The notes: generated by a model not told the origin, from the sequence alone. Shown: positions 54,989 to 64,000, counted from the first letter of the stretch. The stretch is 64,000 nt of DNA from Enterobacter sp. SA187 (GCF_001888805.2 NZ_CP019113.1:3658001-3722000); one strand, 5' to 3'. Numbers and translations are program-made.

Positions 54989-55492
54989 TCAGGCGACGTG
55001 CGTGGCCGCCACGTCGAGCAGCGCCATTTCTTCGCTGTTCAGCAGTTTTTCGATATTCACCAGGATCAGCATACGGTCGCCGAGCGCGCCGAGGCCGGTC
55101 AGGTATTCAGTGGACAGCGTGACCGCGAATTCCGGCGCCGGGCGGATCTGATCCGCTGCCAGCGACAGTACGTCAGAAACGCCGTCAACCACGATCCCCA
55201 CCACACGCTGACCGAGATTCAGCACGATCACCACGGTGTTTTCGTTGTACTCCACGTCCATCTGGCTGAACTTCACGCGCAGATCGACGATAGGCACAAT
55301 GACGCCGCGCAGGTTCGTCACCCCTTTGATGAACTCCGGGGTGTTAGCGATGCGGGTGACCTGATCGTAACCACGGATTTCCTGCACTTTCAGAATATCG
55401 ATCCCGTATTCTTCACCACCGAGGGTGAAAACCAGGAATTCCTGACCTGATGGCTCGCCAGCCAGTTTCGTTACATTACTCATACCGGTCAT
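54989..55492 (-). CDS. cheW: Chemotaxis coupling protein CheW
   Basis: A 167-residue protein starting MTGMSNVTKLAGEPSGQEFL, colinear with E. coli CheW. GVTNLRGVIVPIVDLRVKFS and DGVSDVLSLAADQIRPAPEF are the receptor/CheA-binding blocks. It links receptors to CheA. Last gene of motA-motB-cheA-cheW. Confidence 0.98.
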   Translation of the reverse strand: MTGMSNVTKLAGEPSGQEFLVFTLGGEEYGIDILKVQEIRGYDQVTRIANTPEFIKGVTNLRGVIVPIVDLRVKFSQMDVEYNENTVVIVLNLGQRVVGIVVDGVSDVLSLAADQIRPAPEFAVTLSTEYLTGLGALGDRMLILVNIEKLLNSEEMALLDVAATHVA

Positions 55493-55513
55493 GTTTATAC
55501 CTTCTTACCTAAA

Positions 55514-57547
55514 TCAGGCGGCTGTATGCGCCATACGTTGTTCACGGTTTAATCCCTGTAACGCCGAAACATCCACGATCAGCGCGACACTGCCATCGCC
55601 GAGGATGGTCGCAGCGGATATGCCCGGCACTTTGCGATAGTTGCTTTCGAGGTTTTTCACTACCACCTGATGCTGACCGATCAGCTGGTCAACCAACAGG
55701 GCGTAACGACGTCCCGCGCTCTGCACGATCACCACGATACCGGCGGTGGCTTCGGTTTTCGCGCCCTTGACGTCAAAGACTTTCCACAGTTCTACCAGCG
55801 GCAGGTACTCGCCACGCACTTCCAGAACGCGCTCGCCGCCGGCCAGCGGGTGCAGATCTTCTTCACGCGGTTGCAGCGATTCCATCACGGCATTCAGCGG
55901 CAGGATAAAGACTTCTTCGCTGACCTTCACGGACATGCCGTCGAGGATCGCCAGCGTCAGCGGCAGCAGGATACGAATGGTCGTGCCCGCGCCCTGTTTG
56001 GATTTGATTTCGACGTGGCCGCCCATCTCCTGAATGTTACGTTTTACCACGTCCATACCCACGCCGCGGCCCGACACATCGGTCACCTGCTCGGCGGTGG
56101 AGAAGCCCGGCGCGAAGATCAACATGCCGACTTCTTCGTCAGACATATTTTCGCTTACCGCCATGCCCTGCGATACGGCTTTGGCGAGGATGCGTTCGCG
56201 GTTCAGACCCGCGCCATCGTCGGTCACTTCAATACAGATATTGCCGCCCTGGTGTTCGGCGGACAGCACCAGATTACCCACGGCGGATTTACCGGCGGCG
56301 ACGCGCACGTCCGGCAGTTCGATACCGTGGTCGAGGCTGTTACGCACCAGGTGCGTTAACGGATCGATAATGCGTTCGATCAGGCTCTTGTCCAGCTCGG
56401 TCGAGCTGCCGACCAGCGTCAGTTCGATCTGCTTGTTCAGTTTAGTGGCGAGATCGCGCACCAGACGCGGGAAGCGGCTGAAGACATATTCCATCGGCAT
56501 CATACGGATGGACATCACCGATTCCTGCAGGTCACGGGCGTTGCGCTGCAACTGGCCCATGCTGGTGATCAGATCGCCATGGGTGACCGGATCCAGTTCG
56601 TTGGAACGCTGGGCCAGCATCGACTGGGTGATCACCAGTTCGCCCACCAGGTTAATGATCTGGTCTACTTTTTCCACCGCCACACGGATGCTGGTGGATT
56701 CGCTGGCGCGCGCCGGTTTTTCACGTTCCTGACGGCCTGCGGCGGCCTGCTCTTTCGGTACGGCTTTCAGTACCGGGGCGGCGGCTACTGCCGGCGGCTG
56801 CGGTGCGGCCTGGGCTACCACTTCTGCGGCCGGTTCGGCTTTTGCCGCGGCGGGCGCGGTTTCGAAAGCAATCTGATCCGGTTCAACCACGAAGCAGAGT
56901 ACGGCAATTAGATCATCCTGGCTCACGCCGCCATCGAGGGTGGCGCTGAGGGAGTCGCTGCCTTTGACCACGTCACTTAAGGTGGCGAGGTTTTTGAGTT
57001 CATCTTCCAGCAGGCCGACTTCGTTCTCTTTCAGACGCGAAATCACGATGCGCAGCTTATCGTTGTTTGCCGGGGCGGCAGCAACGTCAGCCTGTTCGTC
57101 CTGCGCCTCGACCACCGTCAGTTTTGCGCCGCTGGTTGCAGGCACCACTTCGCCTTTCGCTTCCAGCGCCAGCTGACGCAGGGCATTGCAGATATATTCA
57201 AAGCTGGCGGCATCGGGCTCCTGAGAGCTTTTATAGGCGTCGAGCTGTTCCTGCATAATATCTTTAGTTTCCAAAAACAGATTGATTATATCGGTATTGA
57301 GCTGCATCTCTCCGCGCCGGGCTTCATCAAGCAGGTTTTCCATGAGGTGCGTGGTTTCCTGCAAAATGGTGAAGCCAAACGTGCCTGCGCCGCCTTTTAT
57401 GGAGTGCGCTGCACGAAAGATGGCATTCAGTTGTTCGGAATCCGGGGCTTCAGGCACCAGATCCAACAAATGCTGCTCCATGTCGGCCAACAACTCGTCA
57501 GCTTCATCAAAAAACGTCTGATAAAAATCGCTAATATCCATGCTCAC
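55514..57547 (-). CDS. cheA: Chemotaxis histidine kinase CheA
   Basis: A 677-residue kinase. The P1 domain carries phospho-acceptor His48 (RAAHSIKGGAGTFGF); P2 binds CheY; P3 dimerises; P4 has the ATP-binding N, G1 and G2 boxes (LVRNSLDHGIE, DDGAGLNRE, GRGVGMDVVKR); P5 is CheW-like. The Ala/Pro-rich linker (about residues 225-270) is longer than in E. coli, explaining the extra length (654 there). An internal start for CheA-short is likely. Confidence 0.98.
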   Translation of the reverse strand: MSMDISDFYQTFFDEADELLADMEQHLLDLVPEAPDSEQLNAIFRAAHSIKGGAGTFGFTILQETTHLMENLLDEARRGEMQLNTDIINLFLETKDIMQEQLDAYKSSQEPDAASFEYICNALRQLALEAKGEVVPATSGAKLTVVEAQDEQADVAAAPANNDKLRIVISRLKENEVGLLEDELKNLATLSDVVKGSDSLSATLDGGVSQDDLIAVLCFVVEPDQIAFETAPAAAKAEPAAEVVAQAAPQPPAVAAAPVLKAVPKEQAAAGRQEREKPARASESTSIRVAVEKVDQIINLVGELVITQSMLAQRSNELDPVTHGDLITSMGQLQRNARDLQESVMSIRMMPMEYVFSRFPRLVRDLATKLNKQIELTLVGSSTELDKSLIERIIDPLTHLVRNSLDHGIELPDVRVAAGKSAVGNLVLSAEHQGGNICIEVTDDGAGLNRERILAKAVSQGMAVSENMSDEEVGMLIFAPGFSTAEQVTDVSGRGVGMDVVKRNIQEMGGHVEIKSKQGAGTTIRILLPLTLAILDGMSVKVSEEVFILPLNAVMESLQPREEDLHPLAGGERVLEVRGEYLPLVELWKVFDVKGAKTEATAGIVVIVQSAGRRYALLVDQLIGQHQVVVKNLESNYRKVPGISAATILGDGSVALIVDVSALQGLNREQRMAHTAA

Positions 57548-57551
57548 GCTA

Positions 57552-58481
57552 TCACCTCGGATCGGGTTGTGGCGATGTGGGAACTGTCGCCTGGGGCAAC
57601 GCCTCTGGCTGTTTTAATAAACTTACTGGCTCGTTCTGGCTCTCGGCATTTTCGTGCAAAATTGCCTGTTCCGCCTGCCGGTTGAGAACCAGGAGACTGA
57701 TGCGGCGGTTAATCGCATCATCAGCGCCTTTGTCGCTAAGGCGCATGGTCGCCGCCATGCCCACGACACGCAGGACTTTACCGTCGTCCAGGCCGCCGAT
57801 GACCAGCTCGCGACGCGATGCGTTTGCGCGATCCGCGGAGAGTTCCCAGTTGCTATAGCCGCGTTCGCCATTAGCATAAGGGTAATCATCGGTATGGCCT
57901 GACAGACTGACTCTGTTAGGAATGCCGTTCAGCACCGGCGCAATGGCGCGTAAAATATCGCGCATATACGGCTCTACTTCGGCGCTGCCGGTCTTGAACA
58001 TCGGGCGATTCTGGCTGTCGATGATCTGAATACGCAGCCCTTCCTGCACGAGGTCGATCTTCAGATGCGGACGCAGGGCGCGCAGTTTCGGATCGGCTTC
58101 AATCAGCTGGTCGAGATCGCCGCGCAGCTTGCTCAGGCGGTTCTGTTCCATGCGTTTACGCAAATCTTCCACGTTCGGCTGACGCTGCACTTCCCCCTTC
58201 TGCTGGGTGAAATCATCACCGCCACCAGGGATTGGGCTGTCGCTGTTCGAAATACGCGGTCCGCCGGTCACCGCCGTCGCCAGCGGTGTGCGGAAATATT
58301 CTGCGATCTGAATAAGCTCTTTAGGACTGGAGATGGAAATCAGCCACATGACCAGAAAGAACGCCATCATTGCCGTCATAAAATCGGCGTAGGCAATCTT
58401 CCACGATCCGTGCGAGCCGCCTCCGTGTCCTTTATGTTTACGTCGTTTGACGATGACAATGGGATGGGCCTGGTTTTTCAT
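57552..58481 (-). CDS. motB: Flagellar stator protein MotB
   Basis: A 309-residue protein with one membrane segment (FMTAMMAFFLVMWLISISS) and the proton-carrying Asp33 (AYADF; Asp32 in E. coli, one residue shifted). The C-terminal OmpA-like peptidoglycan-binding domain includes SLSGHTDDYPYANGERGYSN and ELSADRANASRRELV. It overlaps motA by four bases. Confidence 0.98.
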   Translation of the reverse strand: MKNQAHPIVIVKRRKHKGHGGGSHGSWKIAYADFMTAMMAFFLVMWLISISSPKELIQIAEYFRTPLATAVTGGPRISNSDSPIPGGGDDFTQQKGEVQRQPNVEDLRKRMEQNRLSKLRGDLDQLIEADPKLRALRPHLKIDLVQEGLRIQIIDSQNRPMFKTGSAEVEPYMRDILRAIAPVLNGIPNRVSLSGHTDDYPYANGERGYSNWELSADRANASRRELVIGGLDDGKVLRVVGMAATMRLSDKGADDAINRRISLLVLNRQAEQAILHENAESQNEPVSLLKQPEALPQATVPTSPQPDPR

Positions 58482-59365
58482 GCGTCCTCAGTCGTGGTCT
58501 GCTGGTTTGGGTTTCTGACCGCGCGCACGTGCTCTTCCAGTTCCACGAAGGAAGGACGTTCGCTGGAGTACAGGGTTTTACGACCAAACTCAACGGCAAT
58601 CGGCGGTGCATAGCCGTTCAGATTAGAGAGCAGCGTGATCTTGACGCACTGCATCATCTTGGTGGTTTCGGCGCTCTTCTGGCGCAGCACCGTCGCCAGC
58701 GGCGAGATGAAGCCGTAGGCCAGCAGGATGCCGAGGAACGTCCCCACCATCGCATGGGCAATCAGCGCGCCCAATTCAGCCGCCGGGCGATCCGCCGAGG
58801 CCAGGGCGTGAACGACGCCCATAACCGCCGCCACGATCCCGAACGCGGGCAGTGAATCACCGACCATCGCCAGGCTGTTGGCGGGCACTTCCGCTTCGGC
58901 TTCATGGGTTTCGATCTCTTCGTCCATCAGCGCTTCGATTTCGAAGGTGTTCATGTTGCCGCTAATGATAAGACGCAGATAATCCACGATAAATTCGAGC
59001 ATCACCGGATCGGCAAGGATACGCGGGTAGCTGGCGAAAATTTCGCTCTCTTTCGGACTTTCAATATCACGCTCCAGCGAGAACATGCCCTGTTGACGCG
59101 ATTTCGCCATCAGGCGATAAAGCAGCGCCAGCAAGTCCATGTACATGCTTTTGGTGTATTTTGAACGGCGAAACAGCAGAGGAAGCGCTTTCAGCGTTCC
59201 TTTGATGGCTTTGCCGTTGTTGCCCACAATAAACGCACCTACGCCCGCACCACCGATGATAATAAGTTCGGCAGGTTGATAAAGTGCCCCAAGGTGTCCG
59301 CCGGTCATCATATAACCGCCGAAGACTGTACCGAGAACAACCAGGTAACCTAATAAGATCAGCAC
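58478..59365 (-). CDS. motA: Flagellar stator protein MotA
   Basis: A 295-residue protein from GTG 59365 (LILLGYLVVLGTVFGGYMMT), the start used in E. coli; the frame continues five codons upstream to an ATG. Four membrane segments and the cytoplasmic loop with EIFASYPRILADPVMLEFIV; LPAFGIVAAVMGVVHAL contains the conserved Pro. It forms the proton channel with MotB. Confidence 0.97.
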   Translation of the reverse strand: MLILLGYLVVLGTVFGGYMMTGGHLGALYQPAELIIIGGAGVGAFIVGNNGKAIKGTLKALPLLFRRSKYTKSMYMDLLALLYRLMAKSRQQGMFSLERDIESPKESEIFASYPRILADPVMLEFIVDYLRLIISGNMNTFEIEALMDEEIETHEAEAEVPANSLAMVGDSLPAFGIVAAVMGVVHALASADRPAAELGALIAHAMVGTFLGILLAYGFISPLATVLRQKSAETTKMMQCVKITLLSNLNGYAPPIAVEFGRKTLYSSERPSFVELEEHVRAVRNPNQQTTTEDA

Positions 59366-59431
59366 GACATCATCCTTCACTGTTGACTAAGGCGAGGAGA
59401 AACAGATTTGCGTTTGGCGCGGCGGCGGGGC

Positions 59432-59464
59432 AAAAAAAAGCAGCGGTAATTGCTTACCGCTGCT
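59432..59464 (-). terminator. flhDC terminator
   Basis: AGCAGCGGTAA and TTACCGCTGCT form an 11-bp perfect stem with a 4-base loop, followed on the minus strand by a run of T. It lies between flhC and motA. A motA promoter must lie downstream or upstream of it; no clear FliA box was found in this gap. Confidence 0.92.
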
Positions 59465-59487
59465 GGAGTGTTGCTCACACCGTTCGG

Positions 59488-60066
59488 TCAAACAGCCTGA
59501 TTAATCTGTTCATCCAGCAGTTGTGAATTACTATCGGCAACTTCCGGGGAAAGTTTACGTCTTTTTACTGCCCTGGAAGGCGGCTGACACAAACTACAGG
59601 CGAAGCTTCCCACGGGCTGGTGCGCATGGGTAATAAAATTGCCGTCGCAGCAGTTACAGCGTGAAAGCTGCAGCATTCCGCTTTCGACGAAACGGACCAG
59701 CGTCCAGGCGCGGGTCAGGGCCAGCAACGGCCCCTCTTCCTGCTGCGGACACTGTTCTAAATAGAGACGGTAAGCTTTGATCACGGCGTCAACGCCGCTG
59801 CAAAGGCCCGTTTTCAGTAAAAACTGCCAGGCGTTACAGAACATGGAGGCGTGGATATTCTGCTCCCACGTCATAAACCAGTCGGTCGAAAACGGCAGCA
59901 TGCCTTTCGGCGGCGGGCTGCCGCGCAGTTCTTTATAGAGTTTGATGAGTCGACCACGGCTGAGCTGCGTTTCGCTTTCCAGCATTTGCAACCGCGCGCC
60001 AAGCGTAATCAGTTCCATGGCCAGCTGAATATCGCGCGCTTCCTGAACAATGCTTTTACCGGTCAT
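59488..60066 (-). CDS. flhC: Flagellar master regulator subunit FlhC
   Basis: A 192-residue protein, MTGKSIVQEARDIQLAMELI at the start. The zinc site Cys residues appear as RCNCCDGNFITHAHQ and FACSLCQPPSR. With FlhD it forms the FlhD4C2 activator of class II flagellar operons. Three bases separate it from flhD. Confidence 0.98.
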   Translation of the reverse strand: MTGKSIVQEARDIQLAMELITLGARLQMLESETQLSRGRLIKLYKELRGSPPPKGMLPFSTDWFMTWEQNIHASMFCNAWQFLLKTGLCSGVDAVIKAYRLYLEQCPQQEEGPLLALTRAWTLVRFVESGMLQLSRCNCCDGNFITHAHQPVGSFACSLCQPPSRAVKRRKLSPEVADSNSQLLDEQINQAV

Positions 60067-60069
60067 AAA

Positions 60070-60432
60070 TCAGGCCCTTTTCTTCCGGGCAGGCGTATCA
60101 ACAGTCTGACCAGCATCGCTGAGTAAACGTGTCGACAGCAAAATACCGGTATGCACCTGCTGCAAATCGTCTACACGGGATTCCTGCGTCAGACGGGTGA
60201 TCGTCTGGTGGCTGTCAAAGCGGAACTGGCAAATCAGCTGATTGGTTTCAGCCAGTTTTACCATTTGCGGCAATGTCAGCTCGACCATTGTGGATGCCAT
60301 TTCTTCACTCATCCCCAGACGGAACATGGCTGAGGCTTTGTCCTGACTAATCAGACGCTGTGCAAGAAGGAGATATGACAAATTGATGTCATAAACGTGT
60401 TTCAGCAACTCGGATGTATGCATTTTTCCCAT
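60070..60432 (-). CDS. flhD: Flagellar master regulator subunit FlhD
   Basis: A 120-residue helical protein. MHTSELLKHVYDINLSYLLL and LAETNQLICQFRFDSHQTIT are diagnostic. The start may be ATG 60432 (MGKMHTS) or ATG 60423. First gene of flhDC, behind a long regulated leader. Confidence 0.97.
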   Translation of the reverse strand: MGKMHTSELLKHVYDINLSYLLLAQRLISQDKASAMFRLGMSEEMASTMVELTLPQMVKLAETNQLICQFRFDSHQTITRLTQESRVDDLQQVHTGILLSTRLLSDAGQTVDTPARKKRA

Positions 60433-61220
60433 CCAGAATAACCAACGAAAATCTTAAGCGGTCAGACCGCACCCCGTGATGTCGCCGGGAAAAAACCCGG
60501 TAGAATAAAAAGAAAAGGCAAAATGCAATACTACGATTCAGGGATGTGACGCGGAGGCCTTCGCCTCTTTGGGCGACCTGGTCCTTCGCACGCTGCCATC
60601 ATTTCTTACGCTAAACTAAGATTTTTCCTAAATCGAGGCAACTGTACTCGCGGACACTCAGACATACAATGTGAGCAAGTAGTATTTTGAAAATAATGTG
60701 ATCGACGTCACATAATTTAAGCGAATATTCCGAATAAATCCATCAATAAGACTATTGCTTTGCGTCTTTTTTGTTCTATTGAATCTGTTTTCTATTCCTT
60801 TCGCACGAATAGACATGCAAACACCTCTGACCTGTGCGTGAAAAGAATGCACTGCTTTTCAAAGCAACGGCTTAGCGTAAATGATCGATCTCTATTGTAG
60901 AGACAAATTAATAATAATCTTATAAAACAACACATTATGCAGGAAGATAAAAAGCCCGGTCGCTTTTGTTAACGATTACAAAATTACTAATCCTCAGGAT
61001 TAGTAAAACAGCAGCCAGGGTTTTTTATCGCGAAGATTTGGGTTAAGAAGCGGTATTTTTGCAAAATGGTTACGTTGTGAACTATTCCAGTAGTAAGAAT
61101 AATTAATGAATATTTATTAACTCTGTCATAAAACTAACATCTTTTGTAGTTGCGCTGAAACATAAAAAAGAGTATGGGAGTGGCAAAAACGAGGAAGCGG
61201 GAGGCGTGTCGGGCAAGAGA
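60433..61220. promoter_or_regulatory. flhDC upstream control region
   Basis: Nearly 800 bases without a convincing gene between flhD and otsA. A perfect CRP core, TGTGA-TCGACG-TCACA, is at 60697-60712, matching CRP activation of flhDC in E. coli. The rest is AT-rich and may bind H-NS and other regulators. No insertion sequence is present, and uspC, found here in E. coli, is absent. Confidence 0.8.
60697..60712. promoter_or_regulatory. CRP site of flhDC
   Basis: TGTGATCGACGTCACA is a full match to the CRP core consensus, about 265-280 bases before flhD, in keeping with a long 5' leader of the flhDC transcript. Confidence 0.88.
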
Positions 61221-61254
61221 AACACGTGCTCCCGCCTGCGCGGGAGCACGTGTT
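61221..61254 (-). terminator. Long hairpin after otsA
   Basis: AACACGTGCTCCCGC and GCGGGAGCACGTGTT form a 15-bp perfect stem with loop CTGC, adjoining the otsA stop. The minus-strand side continues TTCTCTTG, so it can act as a terminator of otsBA. Confidence 0.8.
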
Positions 61255-61255
61255 A

Positions 61256-62680
61256 TCAGGCTAATTTCGGAAAGGTCGCCACGTTATTTTGCAGCAAACT
61301 TTCTGCACTACGTGGCGTTATGCGCTTTAGGTCGGCGATAAACCTCTTCTGCCAGGCGTCGATGTCATTTTTCTGGATAATGTCCAGCATCTCGGCGTGG
61401 CGGGAAATACGTTCAGCCAGCGGCATCGTCAGCGCGCGGTCCATCGCCGCCGCCACATCATCGCGATCGTACGGGTTGACCAGCAGCGCGGACGTCAGTT
61501 CGTTGGCGGCACCGGCGAAACGGGAAAGGATCAGCACGCCCGGGTTCGCCGGATCCTGCGCGGCCACGTACTCTTTCGCCACCAGGTTCATGCCGTCACG
61601 CAGCGGCGTGACCAGACCGACGTCAGAGTAGCGGAAGACTTTCATCAAAAGCTTGCGATCAAAGTGCTGGTTGAGATAGTACAGCGGCGTCCAGCCCAGC
61701 TGGCCGTATTTACCGTTGATGCGCCCTGCTTCGGTTTCCAGTTGATGACGAATATCCTGATACGCCTGCACATCACCACGGGAAGTCGGCGCAATCTGCG
61801 TATAACGAATTTTGCCGTGATGCTCGGGGAATTTCTCCAGCAGCGTTTCAAAGGCCGCAAAACGCTCCGGCAAGCCTTTGGAGTAGTCCAGACGCTCAAC
61901 GGAGAAGATATTTTTAACGCCTTTCAGCTCTTCTTTCAGCTGGGCCATTTTTGGCGGCAGCGGCCCGGCGGCAGCCTGGGCGATCTCTTTTGGCTCAATA
62001 CCAATCGGATAGACTTCAGTGGCGAAGGTTTTGCCCCAGGCGGTATGCGTTTTCTTGTCTTTGGCGATCAGACGCGTCTGGCTGGCAATGCTGTCGAGGA
62101 AAGACACACGGTCGCTTTCCGTCTGGAAGCCCAGCAGATCGTAATCGCACAGCTGTTCTAACAGCTCGGCATGGGGCGGTAAGGCGTTGAAAATTTCCGG
62201 CGTCGGGAAAGGAATATGCAGGAAGAAGCCGATCTGGTTTTTCACGCCGCGCTCACGCAGCTCATGGGCGAACGGCAGCAGATGGTAATCGTGGATCCAC
62301 AACACATCGTCTTCTTCCAGCAGCGGCAGCAGTTTGTCCGCCAGCAGGGCGTTTACGCGCTGATAACCTTCCCAGGATTCACGCTGGAACTGTACCAGGT
62401 CCAGACGGTAGTGGAACGCAGGCCAGAGCACCGCGTTAGAGAACTGGTTGTAATACTCTTCGTAATCCTGTTCGCTGAGGTTGAAAGAGGCCCAGGTGAT
62501 ATTACCGCGCGTCTCTTTCTTTAAGGGTTGATCTTCATTGCCTGTCTCACCGCTCCAGCCAAACCAGAGTCCCCCGGTGGCTTTCAGCGCCCCTAAAATC
62601 CCGACAGCCAGACCACCTGCGCTTGCTTTTTTATCATCCGGCGGTGCAATGCGATTAGATACTACGACTAAGCGACTCAT
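61256..62680 (-). CDS. otsA: Trehalose-6-phosphate synthase OtsA
   Basis: A 474-residue GT20 enzyme from ATG 62680 (AGGAG eight bases upstream). SRLVVVSNRIAPPDDKKASA, GGLWFGWSGETG, WIHDYHLLPFA and RDGMNLVAKEYVAAQD carry the UDP-glucose and glucose-6-phosphate binding residues. It makes trehalose-6-phosphate during osmotic and stationary-phase stress. It overlaps the end of otsB. Confidence 0.98.
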   Translation of the reverse strand: MSRLVVVSNRIAPPDDKKASAGGLAVGILGALKATGGLWFGWSGETGNEDQPLKKETRGNITWASFNLSEQDYEEYYNQFSNAVLWPAFHYRLDLVQFQRESWEGYQRVNALLADKLLPLLEEDDVLWIHDYHLLPFAHELRERGVKNQIGFFLHIPFPTPEIFNALPPHAELLEQLCDYDLLGFQTESDRVSFLDSIASQTRLIAKDKKTHTAWGKTFATEVYPIGIEPKEIAQAAAGPLPPKMAQLKEELKGVKNIFSVERLDYSKGLPERFAAFETLLEKFPEHHGKIRYTQIAPTSRGDVQAYQDIRHQLETEAGRINGKYGQLGWTPLYYLNQHFDRKLLMKVFRYSDVGLVTPLRDGMNLVAKEYVAAQDPANPGVLILSRFAGAANELTSALLVNPYDRDDVAAAMDRALTMPLAERISRHAEMLDIIQKNDIDAWQKRFIADLKRITPRSAESLLQNNVATFPKLA

Positions 62681-63464
62681 AGCCATCTCTCCTGTTTGTT
62701 AGCGCTAATTTTTCTTGTTGTAAGTGATGATCAATCATCTGTTCGAGCCACTGGTGTACAGCAGAAACGCCGTCCAGTCGCCATTGTGCCTGGGTGTCCC
62801 CTAAGCCGACTTTGATCGAGACGCCGCCCACGCGGTTCACGACCTTAAATCCTTGTTCATCGGTGAGGTCATCGCCCAGGAATACTGGTGTTCTGCCCGC
62901 AAACGGGGTTTCCTGCATAAATGCGTCGATGGCGGCGCCTTTACTGATGCCGCGCGGTTTCAGTTCAACAACGCATTTGCCTGGCTGTAAGGCCAGTTCA
63001 TCGTGTTTTGCTTCCAGCGCCTGTGCCAGCGCGTAGATAGCGTCTTCGTGGTGCATGGCCTGACGGTAATGGAGTGCAAATGCCATTCCTTTTGCTTCGA
63101 GTTCGGTGCCCTCAAGACCATCCAGCCCGGCAATCAGCTCCAGTTCAATCTGCTTTACCAGCTCAGGCGGCAGCGTCACCACGTGGTGTTCGCCATTGCT
63201 GTCACGGCGTTCTGCGCCGTGGACGCCCGCAAGGGGAAAGCGATATGGACTGGCAAGCGCATCCAGCTCACGCATCGAACGGCCGGACACCAGAGCCACT
63301 GCGCCCTGGTAAAGCTCAGCAAGTTGATGCAACTGGTCCCGCACCCTGGCGGGGATGGCTACCTGATCGGGATGGGGTTTGATGTCAGCGAGGGTTCCGT
63401 CGAGGTCAAAAAAGAACGCAAAATTACCAGAAAAAATCGGCGGTACAGTTAACTGGTCGGCCAC
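62655..63464 (-). CDS. otsB: Trehalose-6-phosphate phosphatase OtsB
   Basis: A 269-residue HAD-family phosphatase. The nucleophile Asp lies in FFFDLDGTLADIKPHPDQVA; motif IV in FLGDDLTDEQGFKVVN. It completes trehalose synthesis after OtsA. First gene of otsBA; its 3' end overlaps otsA by 26 bases. Confidence 0.97.
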   Translation of the reverse strand: MADQLTVPPIFSGNFAFFFDLDGTLADIKPHPDQVAIPARVRDQLHQLAELYQGAVALVSGRSMRELDALASPYRFPLAGVHGAERRDSNGEHHVVTLPPELVKQIELELIAGLDGLEGTELEAKGMAFALHYRQAMHHEDAIYALAQALEAKHDELALQPGKCVVELKPRGISKGAAIDAFMQETPFAGRTPVFLGDDLTDEQGFKVVNRVGGVSIKVGLGDTQAQWRLDGVSAVHQWLEQMIDHHLQQEKLALTNRRDGYESLSRSI

Positions 63465-63571
63465 TCTGGTCTCCTCCTTACAGTTCAGATGGTCTGCTCC
63501 GGCAGACGCATCGCATTATCATTAGCTCTGTAAGTATAGACAGTGTGACGGGGCTCGCCATTTTAAGAAGG

Positions 63572-63601
63572 CGTTGCCAGCCATCGGGACGGCTGGCAAC
63601 G
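63572..63601. terminator. Hairpin between araH and otsB
   Basis: CGTTGCCAGCC and GGCTGGCAACG pair perfectly (11 bp) around an 8-base loop, just downstream of the araH stop. The minus-strand sequence after it is only moderately T-rich (CTTCTTAAAA). Confidence 0.6.
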
Positions 63602-63626
63602 GGGGAGATAAACTTAAAGGTTAAGC

Positions 63627-64000
63627 TTAAACAGTACGCTTCGCTTTTTGCTTGTAGCGGTCGAAAATCACCGCCGCCAGCAGGATCAAACCGCGCACCA
63701 CATACTGGGAGAATGGCGAAATATTAAGCAAATTCATGGCGTTCTCCACCGTGCCCAGAATCAGGATCCCGGCCACCACATAGGAGATTTTGCCAATGCC
63801 CCCTTTCAGCGACACGCCGCCCAGCACGCAGGCTGAGATGACGATCAGCTCATAGCCGATGGAGGTCATTGGCTGTCCGCTGGTCATGCGCGACGCCAGA
63901 ATAATGCCCGCAATCGCCGACACCAGACCCGACAGAATAAAGATGATGATTTTGGTGCGCACCACAGGGACACCGGCCAGGCGAGCCGCCTCTTCATTGC
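63627..64000 (-). CDS. araH: Arabinose ABC transporter permease AraH (N-terminal part outside window)
   Basis: The last about 124 codons of a membrane permease: membrane segments IIIFILSGLVSAIAGIILAS and ISYVVAGILILGTVENAMNL and the end DRYKQKAKRT. The sequence and the position beside otsBA identify AraH of the high-affinity AraFGH system. It is cut by the window edge, not truncated in nature. Confidence 0.92.
   Translation of the reverse strand, partial: NEEAARLAGVPVVRTKIIIFILSGLVSAIAGIILASRMTSGQPMTSIGYELIVISACVLGGVSLKGGIGKISYVVAGILILGTVENAMNLLNISPFSQYVVRGLILLAAVIFDRYKQKAKRTV

Noticed and set aside
59366..59487. A sigma-28 promoter for motA
   Set aside because: The gap was read for TAAAG and GCCGATAA boxes; none fits well, in contrast to the clear tar promoter. 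The promoter may lie inside flhC or be too divergent to call.
60658..60852. A 64-codon minus-strand frame upstream of flhDC
   Set aside because: It overlaps the perfect CRP site, has no ribosome site and reads as random AT-rich sequence.
1..64000. CRISPR arrays, insertion sequences or transposase genes
   Set aside because: No regularly spaced repeats or cas genes were seen, and no transposase-like protein or IS ends. The only repeats are the ones listed.

Overview
The window is chromosomal DNA of a member of the Enterobacteriaceae, on gene content close to Enterobacter, Leclercia or Kosakonia. The core gene order matches the Escherichia coli yecE-yecN-cmoAB-cutC-yecM-argS-flhEAB-che-mot-flhDC-otsAB-ara segment, with local insertions and losses. 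The proteins are clearly homologous to, but not identical with, their E. coli counterparts.

Left 29.4 kb: most of a lambdoid, HK97-type tailed prophage. Its left end lies outside the window. From right to left it holds integrase and excisionase, an early operon read rightwards (RdgC, an HD hydrolase, Ea22-like and other small proteins, a DEDDh exonuclease), a cI/cro switch with GTAC-based operators, and a leftward operon (CII-like, replication-type HTH protein, Dam-like methylase, RusA, Rha/KilAC protein, DUF968, antiterminator Q). Next come a pR'-type late promoter with two terminators, a TerB-like gene, a lysis cassette, a lone gene on the opposite strand, a lipoprotein, an Acb2-like anti-CBASS candidate, HNH nuclease, terminase, the HK97 head genes and the tail genes up to a truncated tape-measure gene. 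The phage has inserted into yecE, leaving only the 3' part of that gene next to int. No N-type antiterminator is visible. The 600-base leader of the rdgC operon instead carries two large inverted-repeat structures that share boxA-like arms, and this is the main candidate for something undescribed.

29.4-39 kb: truncated yecE, yecN, the cmoA-cmoB tRNA wobble-uridine modification pair, cutC-yecM, argS (with an ARG-box-like site upstream), then a two-gene rhamnogalacturonide uptake and hydrolysis operon (RhiT/RhiN type) that E. coli lacks at this place.

39-60.5 kb: flagellar export genes flhBAE; the tar-tap-cheRBYZ operon behind a clear sigma-28 promoter; a five-gene archaic (Csu-type, spore-coat-U) chaperone-usher pilus operon placed between the two chemotaxis operons; motA-motB-cheA-cheW; and the master regulator flhDC with a CRP site upstream. 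Swimming, chemotaxis and a probable attachment pilus are therefore encoded side by side.

61-64 kb: otsBA (trehalose synthesis) and the end of araH (arabinose ABC permease), cut by the window edge. All calls come from reading sequence and remembered family features; no database search was possible.
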